A DNA stretch of 46,956 nucleotides, from the IMG/VR virus record IMGVR_UViG_3300044568_002419, positions 1 through 46,956 of that record. One strand, 5' to 3'. The stretch is from a virus. A program made the position numbers and the translations under genes. Positions within the stretch are counted from its first letter, which is position 1; the number at the start of each line of letters is the position of its first letter. This document shows, one piece after another, positions 31,521 through 39,514 of this stretch. The notes under the pieces were generated by a model. The model had not been told where the DNA came from, ran no database searches, and was given only the letters and a program-made list of their open reading frames with translations.

Positions 31521-32317
31521 ACTGGATATTTCTAAACAAGAAAAACTCTGACGAGTACATAGAAATGTTTGCTCGCGGATCAGGTTCTGTGCCAACAGAA
31601 TTGGAAACATGGCACTACGAAGATAGTGACGCTCCACTGGTGATCCGTGGCATCATGAAACACAAGATTATCAAAAAATGCTGGTCAGATCAAAGACCTT
31701 TTTGGTACATGGATTCAGGATATGTTGGCAATAGGCCAAATCTTCAAAATCCACATGGATGGAAACAATGGCATAGAGTTGTGCGGAACAATTTACAACA
31801 CAGTGAGGTAATACCAAGGCCTGCTGATCGTTGGCAACGCCATGGTATCGCCATGCCTGTACGCCAATATGGCAGTAAAATATTACTGGCAGTACCGGAT
31901 GAAAAGCCCTGTGTGTTTTACAACATCAATCGCACAGAATGGATTGATCAAACTATTGCCACAATCAAGCAACACACTGATCGAGAAATTGTCATGCGTG
32001 AACGCAATCCCAATCGCCAAGCACGAGTGGCCAGCGACTTGCAATCAGCACTGACTGATGTGCATGCCGTGGTAACTTTTAATTCAATAGCAGCAACAGA
32101 AAGTATACTGGCCGGTGTGCCAGCGTTTGTATTGGCACCATCAAATGCTGCTATTCCGGTCAGTAACACTGACTTATCTAATATTAACAATCCGTGGTAT
32201 CCTGAACAAGATCAAATCTATGCTTGGGCATGTCACTTGGCCTATGGACAGTTTCACAATTCAGAACTGCTAGATGGTACTGCACTAAGAATATTACAGG
32301 AGACAAACAATGCGTGA
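31517..32317 (+). CDS. Capsule-synthesis-like protein (family C, copy 2)
   Basis: A 266-residue protein starting MNWIFLNKKNSDEYIEMFA. It is the single-domain counterpart of the C-terminal half of the gene at 37533: shared segments include RPFWYMDSGYVGN, a RERNPNRQARVASDLQ region, TFNSIAATESILAGVPAFVL, and YAWACHLAYGQFHNSELLDG. The family looks like a glycan polymer or capsule transferase with a GT-B-like second lobe. The ATG at 31517 overlaps the preceding stop (ATGA), so the long 5' reading frame further upstream is not used. Third-gene coupling to 32310 is by 8 nt overlap. Confidence 0.7.
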   Translation: MNWIFLNKKNSDEYIEMFARGSGSVPTELETWHYEDSDAPLVIRGIMKHKIIKKCWSDQRPFWYMDSGYVGNRPNLQNPHGWKQWHRVVRNNLQHSEVIPRPADRWQRHGIAMPVRQYGSKILLAVPDEKPCVFYNINRTEWIDQTIATIKQHTDREIVMRERNPNRQARVASDLQSALTDVHAVVTFNSIAATESILAGVPAFVLAPSNAAIPVSNTDLSNINNPWYPEQDQIYAWACHLAYGQFHNSELLDGTALRILQETNNA

Positions 32318-32960
32318 ACATTATGGATGGCAATTCCCCGACTTTGACACACACTTCCCCAAGATGCTAAAGAAAAGCGTTGACCGAGGACTTGCACCGG
32401 AATACCAAATTGCAGTGCGACATCGCAGTATTGCACTGTGTTCCAGACGCAGAACTGCACTAGACATTGGCGCTAATGTGGGGTTATGGAGTCGTGACTT
32501 GGTAGATAATTTTGCCAAGGTTGTTGCGTTCGAACCAGTTGCTGTGTTTAGAGAGTGCCTGGAAAAAAACGTAGTAGGCGATAACTTTTTTATCAGTCCA
32601 CTAGCATTAGGCGATCACGACACTCTTGCCACAATGATCATCACAGAAGGCAATACAGGACACAGTCACTTGGATCCAAACACACTGGGCACTGGCAATG
32701 TGCAAGTGGTAAAACTTGATAACCTAAACATGGAAGATGTAGACTACATAAAGATAGACTGTGAAGGATACGAATACCGTGTGTTGCAAGGTGCAGAACA
32801 AACTGTAAAACGTTGGAGGCCTATTATGGTTGTAGAACAAAAACCACATGACGCTTACAGCAAGGACTATGGACAATTTGCTGCCATAGCATTGTTGGAA
32901 TCATGGGGTATGATTAAGTTAGATCAAATTAGAGATGATTGGATTATGGGATGGCCATGA
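32310..32960 (+). CDS. FkbM-family SAM methyltransferase
   Basis: A 216-residue protein. LDIGANVGLWSRDL (glycine loop, D52), VVAFEPVAVFRECL (acidic loop) and VDYIKIDCEGYEYRVLQGA (FkbM signature with the DCEG-type motif at about 143-160) identify the FkbM/Methyltransf_21 family. Family members O-methylate sugars, polyketides or lipids, and in phages often accompany glycosyltransferases. The 8-nt overlap with the previous gene and the ATGA with the next show operon coupling. Confidence 0.9.
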   Translation: MREHYGWQFPDFDTHFPKMLKKSVDRGLAPEYQIAVRHRSIALCSRRRTALDIGANVGLWSRDLVDNFAKVVAFEPVAVFRECLEKNVVGDNFFISPLALGDHDTLATMIITEGNTGHSHLDPNTLGTGNVQVVKLDNLNMEDVDYIKIDCEGYEYRVLQGAEQTVKRWRPIMVVEQKPHDAYSKDYGQFAAIALLESWGMIKLDQIRDDWIMGWP

Positions 32961-33919
32961 AAATAAGATTCTTTAGCGATGCTTACAAAATTAAACGAGC
33001 CAGTCACAGACTGCGTGGTGACGTTACCTGTGCTGCCTTGGCTGCTCAAGGTTACGATGCAAAAATACTCACTGACTGGTCTGAGGTAGATGCAGACACC
33101 TTGATAATATTTCTCAAAGGCTCACAAGTACACACAATAGAACAGGCCCGGGCACTTGGCGCTCAAACAGTGTATGATCTTTGCGACAACAAATTTGATG
33201 AAAAACAAGAATACGCACCTTGTTGTTTGGCTGCCAATTTGGTATCAGTCAACAGTGTTCAGATGGGAGTAAGTGTAAAAACACACACTGGGAGAGATAG
33301 TATTGTAATGCCGGACCCGTTTGAGCGTCCCAAATTACCTCCTACTTTTTCTCCTGGCACTGATATCAACTTGTTATGGTTTGGTTCTCAAAGCAGTTTT
33401 AAGTTTTTACCTATATTAGAAATATGGCAACGACTAGAAAAAGAAGTATGCAATTATTTTTATACCATGGTCAGTGCAAAGACTGATAGGGTTCTTAGTA
33501 AATTTCAGTTAAGGCAACGAAAAGGATCAGTAACTGGTATAAATTTTGAGCGTGTAAACATGAAAGAGTGGACATGGGAATTACAAGGACAATTGTTAGA
33601 ACAGTGCAACATTGTGCTGATGCCTGTGCAAACAGATAATCCAAGAACTGACACCAAAAGCGCAAATCGTGTGATTGACAGTTTGATCTCGGGCAGATTT
33701 GTGATTACCACCCCCTTGGCCAGTTACGAAGAGTTTGCTCCATACACATGGCAGGGTGACTACATCGAAGGTATCAAATGGGCTAGAGCAAACCCTGACC
33801 AAGTAATTGATAAGATTACAAAAGGACAACAATACGTGGAACAAAACTATTCAGCCCGGGTGTTGAGCAAACAGTTAATTGATGAAGTTGAAAAACAACT
33901 AAATTCAAAGGGAATATGA
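32957..33919 (+). CDS. Glycosyltransferase, GT-B (GT1/GT4-like)
   Basis: A 320-residue protein starting MKIRFFSDAYKIKRASHRLRG. Segments typical of GT4: an N-terminal ALAAQGYDAKILTDW lobe, then NLLWFGSQSSFKFLPILE, and the C-terminal sugar-nucleotide lobe TKSANRVIDSLISGRFVITT followed by YEEFAPY. The ATG at 32957 is in ATGA overlap with the previous stop. Expected to transfer a sugar from a nucleotide donor to an unknown acceptor in the cytoplasm. Confidence 0.8.
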   Translation: MKIRFFSDAYKIKRASHRLRGDVTCAALAAQGYDAKILTDWSEVDADTLIIFLKGSQVHTIEQARALGAQTVYDLCDNKFDEKQEYAPCCLAANLVSVNSVQMGVSVKTHTGRDSIVMPDPFERPKLPPTFSPGTDINLLWFGSQSSFKFLPILEIWQRLEKEVCNYFYTMVSAKTDRVLSKFQLRQRKGSVTGINFERVNMKEWTWELQGQLLEQCNIVLMPVQTDNPRTDTKSANRVIDSLISGRFVITTPLASYEEFAPYTWQGDYIEGIKWARANPDQVIDKITKGQQYVEQNYSARVLSKQLIDEVEKQLNSKGI

Positions 33920-34491
33920 TGGCACACTTGTTGCAAATGGAATATGTGAGTACAATTAAACATAACTATCTTAATTATTTTAAAAATACAAAAGTGTTGG
34001 AAGTTGGTAGTTTAGATATCAATGGCAGTGTGAGAACATTTTTTGAAGATTGTGATTATACAGGAATTGATGTTGGTGAAGGTAACGGTGTCGATGTCGT
34101 CTGCGAAGGACAAAATTTTCCCGGCGAGCCAGATTGTTACGATGTTGTGATTTCTTGCGAGTGCTTTGAACATAACCCTTATTGGGTAGAAACTTTTGAA
34201 AACATGTATAGAATGTGCAAACCCACAGGACTTATAGTGATGACTTGTGCTACCACGGGAAGAAAAGAGCACGGAACATCCAGGACCTCACCTAATAAAA
34301 GCCCGTTAACTGTGGCCAACGGTTGGGATTATTATAAAAATTTGACCGAAGAAGATTTTAGAAACAACATAAATTTTGATGAAACATTTTCTAAATACGA
34401 ATTTTCTGAGAATAAAATATCTTCTGACCTTTACTTTTTTGGAATTGCCGCAAACCCTAAACTTTTGTTAAAGGAAAAAACTCATGCTTGA
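33916..34491 (+). CDS. Class I SAM-dependent methyltransferase
   Basis: A 191-residue protein with KVLEVGSLDINGSVR as motif I, YTGIDVGEGNGVDVV as motif II, and ISCECFEHNPYWVETFENM then LIVMTCATTGRKEHG. The DINGSVR loop and ECFEH motif resemble sugar N/O-methyltransferases. The ATG is in a 4-nt overlap with the preceding gene, and the end overlaps the next by 8 nt. The reading frame has an alternative start one codon later. Substrate unknown; context suggests a glycan. Confidence 0.8.
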   Translation: MMAHLLQMEYVSTIKHNYLNYFKNTKVLEVGSLDINGSVRTFFEDCDYTGIDVGEGNGVDVVCEGQNFPGEPDCYDVVISCECFEHNPYWVETFENMYRMCKPTGLIVMTCATTGRKEHGTSRTSPNKSPLTVANGWDYYKNLTEEDFRNNINFDETFSKYEFSENKISSDLYFFGIAANPKLLLKEKTHA

Positions 34492-35041
34492 ACAAAAAAT
34501 ACATGAACTACTGCAACAACAACTTCCGATCAAGTTGCACTTAGGATGTGGGCCAAATCTTTACGATGGGTGGACCAATGTTGATGGAGATTACTGTGCG
34601 GGACAACCTGGTGTGACCATACACAATATCACTGATCTGTATCCTATTCCAGATAATTCAGTGGATGAAATACTAACAGTTCATGTTATCGAACACATAC
34701 CACCAGGTGAGGTTCCAGCAATGATCCAAGAATGGCATAGAATTTTGAAACCCGATGGCTTTGTATCAACTGAGTGGCCAGACTTGTTAAAAATGTGCGA
34801 ATTTATTGTAGCGGATCCTAGTAGAATTTATTCAACTAATAAAAAAATTCAGAAAAGAGCCACCACGGGCATATACGGAAATATGAGAAGATACAAAGAT
34901 ATAGCCATGTTACACAAGTGGGGATACAGTGCTGAAAGCATGTGTTTGCTGTACCAAGAAAATGGATACAGCAAAACAATTGTTGAAGATCCCAAATATA
35001 GAAAAACATTGTCAGACAGTAGAGTTGTTGCATATAAATAA
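34484..35041 (+). CDS. Class I SAM-dependent methyltransferase
   Basis: A 185-residue protein with LHLGCGPNLYDGWTNVD (motif I and acidic loop), NSVDEILTVHVIEHIPPGEV (motif IV-like) and WHRILKPDGFVSTEWPD, a standard methyltransferase_11 layout. It is one of a pair with the preceding methyltransferase, overlapping by 8 nt. Probably acts on a saccharide or a small molecule of the same pathway. Alternating with GT genes it fits the plus-strand glycan operon. Confidence 0.85.
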   Translation: MLEQKIHELLQQQLPIKLHLGCGPNLYDGWTNVDGDYCAGQPGVTIHNITDLYPIPDNSVDEILTVHVIEHIPPGEVPAMIQEWHRILKPDGFVSTEWPDLLKMCEFIVADPSRIYSTNKKIQKRATTGIYGNMRRYKDIAMLHKWGYSAESMCLLYQENGYSKTIVEDPKYRKTLSDSRVVAYK

Positions 35042-35049
35042 AGCAGTAA

Positions 35050-36042
35050 ATGAACACCAAAGAAAAATTAGTCATATATCATTCACCATATCAGTCGGAA
35101 TCTTTCTTTCATTCCCAGTGGTTCCAACAAATAGTTGATGATAATTTTGTTATCGAACACTATGCTGACGATAAAACTTACGATAAAGATACTGTATTTG
35201 TGATGGGCGCAAGACAGTATCTATTAGAAGAGCATAGAGAAAAATTTGTGGATAAACGGTTGATTGTGGATGTCACGTGGGAAAGTTACAGTGGCAAGTA
35301 CGGAAAATTACATGCTAAATTAAAAAATCCAAATCACTTTTATCTCTATGGAAGTTATCATGCAGAACCAGTGGAAGGAATTGCTTTTGTTCCTAATTTT
35401 TTATGGTACAATGAAAGTCTCCATTGGCAGCAATACAAGTTTTATGAATATGTGCCTACCCGAACTTACGACAAAAAATTCCTTTGCCTGGTTGGACATG
35501 CAAGATCTTGGCGACTTGATTTTTTAGAAGCCGCAGCCCCTTGGTTAGAATCTGATGCTTTGTATAGTTGTACTCAAAAGGGTATTGTATTGCCGCATGA
35601 CAACCCTATTCCAGGACTGATATGGCATCGACAATCAAATCCTGATTGGTATGATACTACTTGTTTTTCTGTAGTGCTTGAAAGTGCAAGATCATGGGAA
35701 TGGGCGTCTGTGTTGTTAAGTGAAAAAATTTACAAACCCATTGGATTCCGGCATCCTTTTATGGTGCTAGGCAAGACAGGAATATTAACTTATCTTAAGT
35801 CGCAAGGATTTGTTACATATGACAACTTGTTTGATGAAAGTTATGATGACGAATCTGATCTTCAAAAGAAAATTTCACTCATACTTGATAACGTATCCAA
35901 CTACGAAAAGTGTCCATACGACACGGAAACTTTGAATCGTATTGAGCATAATCATTTGCTGTTTTACAATAAGCAAAGAATCTATGACGGACTAAAAACG
36001 GAACTAATTGATCCAATCAAGAATTTTATAGCAACTCAATGA
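35050..36042 (+). CDS. Glycosyltransferase-like phage protein (family A, copy 2)
   Basis: A 330-residue protein starting MNTKEKLVIYHSPYQSES. The C-terminal third contains FSVVLESARSWEWASVLLSEK, PIGFRHPFMVLGKTGILTYL and SQGFVTYDNLFDESYDDESD, the same chain of motifs as the gene at 16475-17581. This is the EK/PF/GF-T/DESYD signature of the family. Probable nucleotide-sugar-dependent transferase; acceptor unknown. Stop TGA overlaps the next ATG (36039-36042). Confidence 0.72.
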   Translation: MNTKEKLVIYHSPYQSESFFHSQWFQQIVDDNFVIEHYADDKTYDKDTVFVMGARQYLLEEHREKFVDKRLIVDVTWESYSGKYGKLHAKLKNPNHFYLYGSYHAEPVEGIAFVPNFLWYNESLHWQQYKFYEYVPTRTYDKKFLCLVGHARSWRLDFLEAAAPWLESDALYSCTQKGIVLPHDNPIPGLIWHRQSNPDWYDTTCFSVVLESARSWEWASVLLSEKIYKPIGFRHPFMVLGKTGILTYLKSQGFVTYDNLFDESYDDESDLQKKISLILDNVSNYEKCPYDTETLNRIEHNHLLFYNKQRIYDGLKTELIDPIKNFIATQ

Positions 36043-36185
36043 ATCAACTCAGCAAATATTATGCCACCAGCGTAGAATTAGGCCAGAGATTTCAGCAGAA
36101 CAATCCCAAAAACTGGACTGGGCCCGATTTATATTGGTGGTTTAGATATAGCAATACCACGTGCAATGATTGGTACAAAATATGA
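36039..36185 (+). CDS. Short protein (48 residues)
   Basis: A 48-residue protein, MNQLSKYYATSVELGQRFQQ..., with a C-terminal aromatic stretch (PDLYWWFRYSNTTCNDWYKI). Its ATG overlaps the previous stop (ATGA) and its own stop overlaps the next ATG (ATGA at 36182-36185), so it is placed exactly between two coupled genes. Function unknown. Confidence 0.7.
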   Translation: MNQLSKYYATSVELGQRFQQNNPKNWTGPDLYWWFRYSNTTCNDWYKI

Positions 36186-36658
36186 AAATAGGATTTAACT
36201 GTAGTAGTTTTGATTTGTTACATGCTGGTCATGTCACAATGTTAAAAATGGAAAAACAACTGTGCGACTATTTGATTGTGGCACTGCAAACAGACCCTAC
36301 TCTTGATCGGCCAGGCATCAAAAACAAACCAGTACAAAGCACATACGAACGTTATGTACAGTTACAAGCCTGTCGATATGTGGATGAAATTTTGGTGTAC
36401 GATACAGAATTTGATTTAATGCAGATGTTGCAAACCCAAACCATACACGTTAGATTCCTCAGTGATGAATATATTGACAGGGATTTTACAGGCAAACAAT
36501 GGTGCATGGACAACAGCATAGAATTACACTATCACAAAAGATCACATGTGTACAGTTCAAGTGAGTTACGTGCAAGAACCGCCAGTCTTGAAAACACCAA
36601 AGACAATGTTAATGCATTGCCACAGCACAGCCCAGACCTACTAAACAAGGTAAGGTAA
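36182..36658 (+). CDS. Cytidylyltransferase-like protein (TagD/RfaE fold)
   Basis: A 158-residue nucleotidyltransferase of the HxGH type: KIGFNCSSFDLLHAGHVTML contains H14-x-G-H17, and a Y-E-R-Y-V-Q-L segment follows as in glycerol-3-phosphate cytidylyltransferase; RSHVYSSSELR near 120 resembles the RTxGISTTD-like end motif. The family activates sugars or polyols as CDP derivatives. The last 18 nt overlap the convergent gene at 36641. Substrate unknown. It closes the plus-strand operon. Confidence 0.85.
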   Translation: MKIGFNCSSFDLLHAGHVTMLKMEKQLCDYLIVALQTDPTLDRPGIKNKPVQSTYERYVQLQACRYVDEILVYDTEFDLMQMLQTQTIHVRFLSDEYIDRDFTGKQWCMDNSIELHYHKRSHVYSSSELRARTASLENTKDNVNALPQHSPDLLNKVR

Positions 36659-37540
36659 GAATTTTTTGTAAATTAAGCCTTGCCGACTTTCCGCGTCGGT
36701 CCAGTGACAAGCACTTAGATCATTCAACCATTGTGTGCGATCAAGCATTGCAGGGTTGTGGATTGTGTTGGCATTGGTGTTGGCTACCTGCCAACACACA
36801 CTGCTAGAATCATCTACCCACAACGGAACTCCGTGCAATATTGCAGCAACTCCGCTGCTACTGTTAAACACAAAAGCGCCAGCGGCATGTTTCAAATCTT
36901 TAAGTAAAGAGCGGTGGATTGAATTACTCACTGTGACACCTGGTCGTACCAATGGGGTGGGATCAGACACTTTTCCCGGGTGAGGACGTAACACAATAGG
37001 CATGTCAGTCAGTTGCTGTATGAGTTTTATTTTTTGTTCGGCCCAGGCCAGTGGATGTAACCCCTTCATGGTAAAACCACCATCTCGTTGCATGAGTAAT
37101 AGTATGTAATTTCCAGTTGAGCGCCAGGCATGTACACCTACTGCGAGATCTGTTGACAGTTGATTCCATCTGTATGAATCTGAATTTTCATTGGCATAGT
37201 TACCGGTGTCGTAAAAAGGACTGCCTATGCTGTAGCGTAGATACAAACTGTCGCTATCTGCAAATTTAAAACAATTTGCATCTATACACATGGTATGATT
37301 GCCCAACTGCTGTTGTTGTTGTATTATGTGTGCTCGTAGTTTTATGTTGGGTGAGTGTTGTTCGGGACTAGCCCATCCCAATATCACTGCCAATTTTGAC
37401 GGTATGTATTTGTTTTGTGTTTCCACATGCACTTTGGCACCTTGCGATCGTGCGCCATCGGCAAATGCTATCAGGGTATCAACTTTTCTACCCGGGCTTT
37501 GTTTTTGCAATGAACTTAGATAAACAACAACGTCATACAT
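36641..37540 (-). CDS. Capsule-synthesis-like protein (family C, copy 3)
   Basis: A 299-residue protein, MYDVVVYLSSLQKQSPGRKV.... The C-terminal half has MPIVLRPHPGKVSDPTPLVR, AAGAFVFNSSSGVAAILHGV and PLWVDDSSSVCWQVA, then SRQGLIYKKFLPYLV; the R-P-H-P and N-S-S-S-G-V-A motifs match copy 1 at 29824. The N-terminal half is a beta/alpha lobe without known motif. The stop overlaps the plus-strand nucleotidyltransferase by 18 nt, and the start overlaps the next gene by 8 nt. Confidence 0.65.
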   Translation of the reverse strand: MYDVVVYLSSLQKQSPGRKVDTLIAFADGARSQGAKVHVETQNKYIPSKLAVILGWASPEQHSPNIKLRAHIIQQQQQLGNHTMCIDANCFKFADSDSLYLRYSIGSPFYDTGNYANENSDSYRWNQLSTDLAVGVHAWRSTGNYILLLMQRDGGFTMKGLHPLAWAEQKIKLIQQLTDMPIVLRPHPGKVSDPTPLVRPGVTVSNSIHRSLLKDLKHAAGAFVFNSSSGVAAILHGVPLWVDDSSSVCWQVANTNANTIHNPAMLDRTQWLNDLSACHWTDAESRQGLIYKKFLPYLV

Positions 37541-39164
37541 GGTCGTTTAGTATTGCCCAAGCAGTTCCGTCACGCATTTCTGCTTCGGTAAATTGGCAAT
37601 AAGCAATGTGTCTTGCCCAGGCAGCAACTTCATCCAGCGTGGGTATTTTTGGATTTTCTATTTCGCTCAATGATTGACTGCATAATGCTGCGGCAGCATT
37701 GGGCCCTAGTGTGATAGCTGGTTTGCCTAACAACAATGCTTCGCCTGCTGCAATACTGGAAAACGTCACAAGGCAATGCACATCCCGATCTAAAGCCATC
37801 TCCATAGTATCGTCATTGACTCTAGTACTACGACCTTGTTTGAGTCTGGTCACGACAGGGCGGTCTGTGTGTTTTTTAATTTCATCTTGTGTTTGTGCTA
37901 ACCATTCTTCAAGATTGATGTCGTAGAGATTCAATAGTTTTTGACTAGGGGGTGCCAGTAATATATTAGTACCTCCCCTAAATTTTCTTAATTGTACGTT
38001 AGTGGTTTCAAGTCTATTGCCTGGTCTATCAATTATGGGGCCAAAATTTTGTACATCATTCTTTGTAATTCTATGGTAGATTTTTTTACGCCCATTCCCA
38101 AAATAACCGGTATCGATATAATAAAAATCTCTTTGTTGTTGGCAACAGATAAGCATTTCTTTGCGTTTAGTTATGCCTCTAAACACAGCCGGTATCGTGC
38201 TGGTGCTGTGTTTTTCCCAGTTAGAAATTTGTCCACCCGATCCTAATATAAAACTTTGTAAAAATGGATCATACATCTTGCCTTTCCTTTCAAATTTTGT
38301 ATCTTTTTCTTCTGTACCGATTGCCACTGCTGCGCTGTTGTCCAACTGTTTTACCTGATCGACTACGTTTTCTAGTGTTATGCCATAATATGTTCCAGCA
38401 GGGTCAACTCGATATTTGAGAATGTCATCAAATAATGTTTTAACACTTGGCGGTATCATGTCAAACACATGAGATAGCGGTAGCGGAGTCGGCGTTAGTT
38501 CGTTGTACGCTTGAATCCAATTACCCCCATATTCAGTTTTAACGTAATTTGGAAACCACGGACCGCCTTCTGTGTAATGTATAGCCTTTGGCTTGCCATC
38601 CTGTGGCTCATGATACCAATTTACCAACCAATTCCAAGTCTTGTCGAGACTTCCAATTGCATAACCAGTCCATGCAAATCTATGTAAAAATTCACCAGTC
38701 TGCGAACTAACAATTTCAGGAGTCAGTGTCTGGCAATCAGGATGCGCACAGTTAAACAACATCAAACTCGACCAATTTTTTCTTGGGTATTGATATTGTG
38801 TTTTGCCATCCATTTTTATAGTGTTGGTCGGTTGATAATCGTGTTGTACTACAGAAACTGCTGCATTATCATTTGCACATTCAAATAATTCTCTGATGTC
38901 ATGTTCAAACAAAAAATCACAATCAACAAATACGGCATTTCCTTGATAGCCACAAAGATAAGGAACCAAAAATCTAGTGAATGTAAATTCTGTAGAACTT
39001 TGAGGATCTATCTCTCTAGTGTAAATCTCTTGAGCACGTAGTTCTTCTTGTTTAAGAAAATGAATTTTCACTGGTACTGTAGCGTGTTTTAAAATGCTAT
39101 ACTCACAGACCTCCGCAGCCTCAGGTTCTCTGCTGTCCCATCCAATAAAAATTTTTAGTGTCAT
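37533..39164 (-). CDS. Two-domain glycosyltransferase: GT-A domain fused to a family C domain
   Basis: A 543-residue protein. Residues 1-270: GT-A fold, MTLKIFIGWDSREPEAAEVC at the N-terminus, NAVFVDCDFLFE with the DxD (Asp81-x-Asp83), and NWSSLMLFNCAHPDC, GPWFPNY. Residues about 290-543 repeat the plus-strand gene at 31517 (for example MYDPFLQSFILGSG, YYIDTGYFGNG, TFSSIAAGEALLLGKPAITL, AAWARHIAYCQFTEAE). The fusion suggests that the two activities act in succession on the same acceptor. The ATG at 39164 overlaps the cupin gene by 4 nt. Confidence 0.82.
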   Translation of the reverse strand: MTLKIFIGWDSREPEAAEVCEYSILKHATVPVKIHFLKQEELRAQEIYTREIDPQSSTEFTFTRFLVPYLCGYQGNAVFVDCDFLFEHDIRELFECANDNAAVSVVQHDYQPTNTIKMDGKTQYQYPRKNWSSLMLFNCAHPDCQTLTPEIVSSQTGEFLHRFAWTGYAIGSLDKTWNWLVNWYHEPQDGKPKAIHYTEGGPWFPNYVKTEYGGNWIQAYNELTPTPLPLSHVFDMIPPSVKTLFDDILKYRVDPAGTYYGITLENVVDQVKQLDNSAAVAIGTEEKDTKFERKGKMYDPFLQSFILGSGGQISNWEKHSTSTIPAVFRGITKRKEMLICCQQQRDFYYIDTGYFGNGRKKIYHRITKNDVQNFGPIIDRPGNRLETTNVQLRKFRGGTNILLAPPSQKLLNLYDINLEEWLAQTQDEIKKHTDRPVVTRLKQGRSTRVNDDTMEMALDRDVHCLVTFSSIAAGEALLLGKPAITLGPNAAAALCSQSLSEIENPKIPTLDEVAAWARHIAYCQFTEAEMRDGTAWAILNDHV

Positions 39165-39514
39165 CGTTTTGATTTAACTGTGCCAACAGTTTCTCGTTCA
39201 ATATCACTATGATCAAATTCTGCCCAATACAGTTCAAATGCTATGGTATCTTGCACTGCTTCAAATTGATGATATTCACCGGGTGCAACTTTAGTGTACT
39301 GTCCTGCTGTGAGCACAGTTTCGTCTACTAGGTCGTATCCATTTTTCCAAACACGGATAATCAATTCACCAGACTCAACAAAAAATCCATTCCATTTGAA
39401 CTTGTGTTTATGCTTGGAACAGACGCCGCCTGCTTGAGCTTCTATCCTGTGAAATTCTAACACCCCGTTGGCTTCTAGCAGTTCGGTTTGCCCCCATATT
39501 TTTCCAGCTTTCAT
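39161..39514 (-). CDS. Cupin-domain protein
   Basis: A 117-residue protein with a single cupin beta-barrel: FHRIEAQAGGVCSKHKHKFKWNGFF carries the H-x-H metal-binding pair, and GQYTKVAPGEYHQFEAVQDT supplies the second motif. Similar small cupins are sugar-nucleotide epimerases, isomerases or sensors. Its ATG at 39514 overlaps the next gene by 4 nt. It is placed between an RfaE-like/cupin fusion and a two-domain glycosyltransferase, so a nucleotide-sugar role is likely. Confidence 0.8.
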   Translation of the reverse strand: MKAGKIWGQTELLEANGVLEFHRIEAQAGGVCSKHKHKFKWNGFFVESGELIIRVWKNGYDLVDETVLTAGQYTKVAPGEYHQFEAVQDTIAFELYWAEFDHSDIERETVGTVKSKR

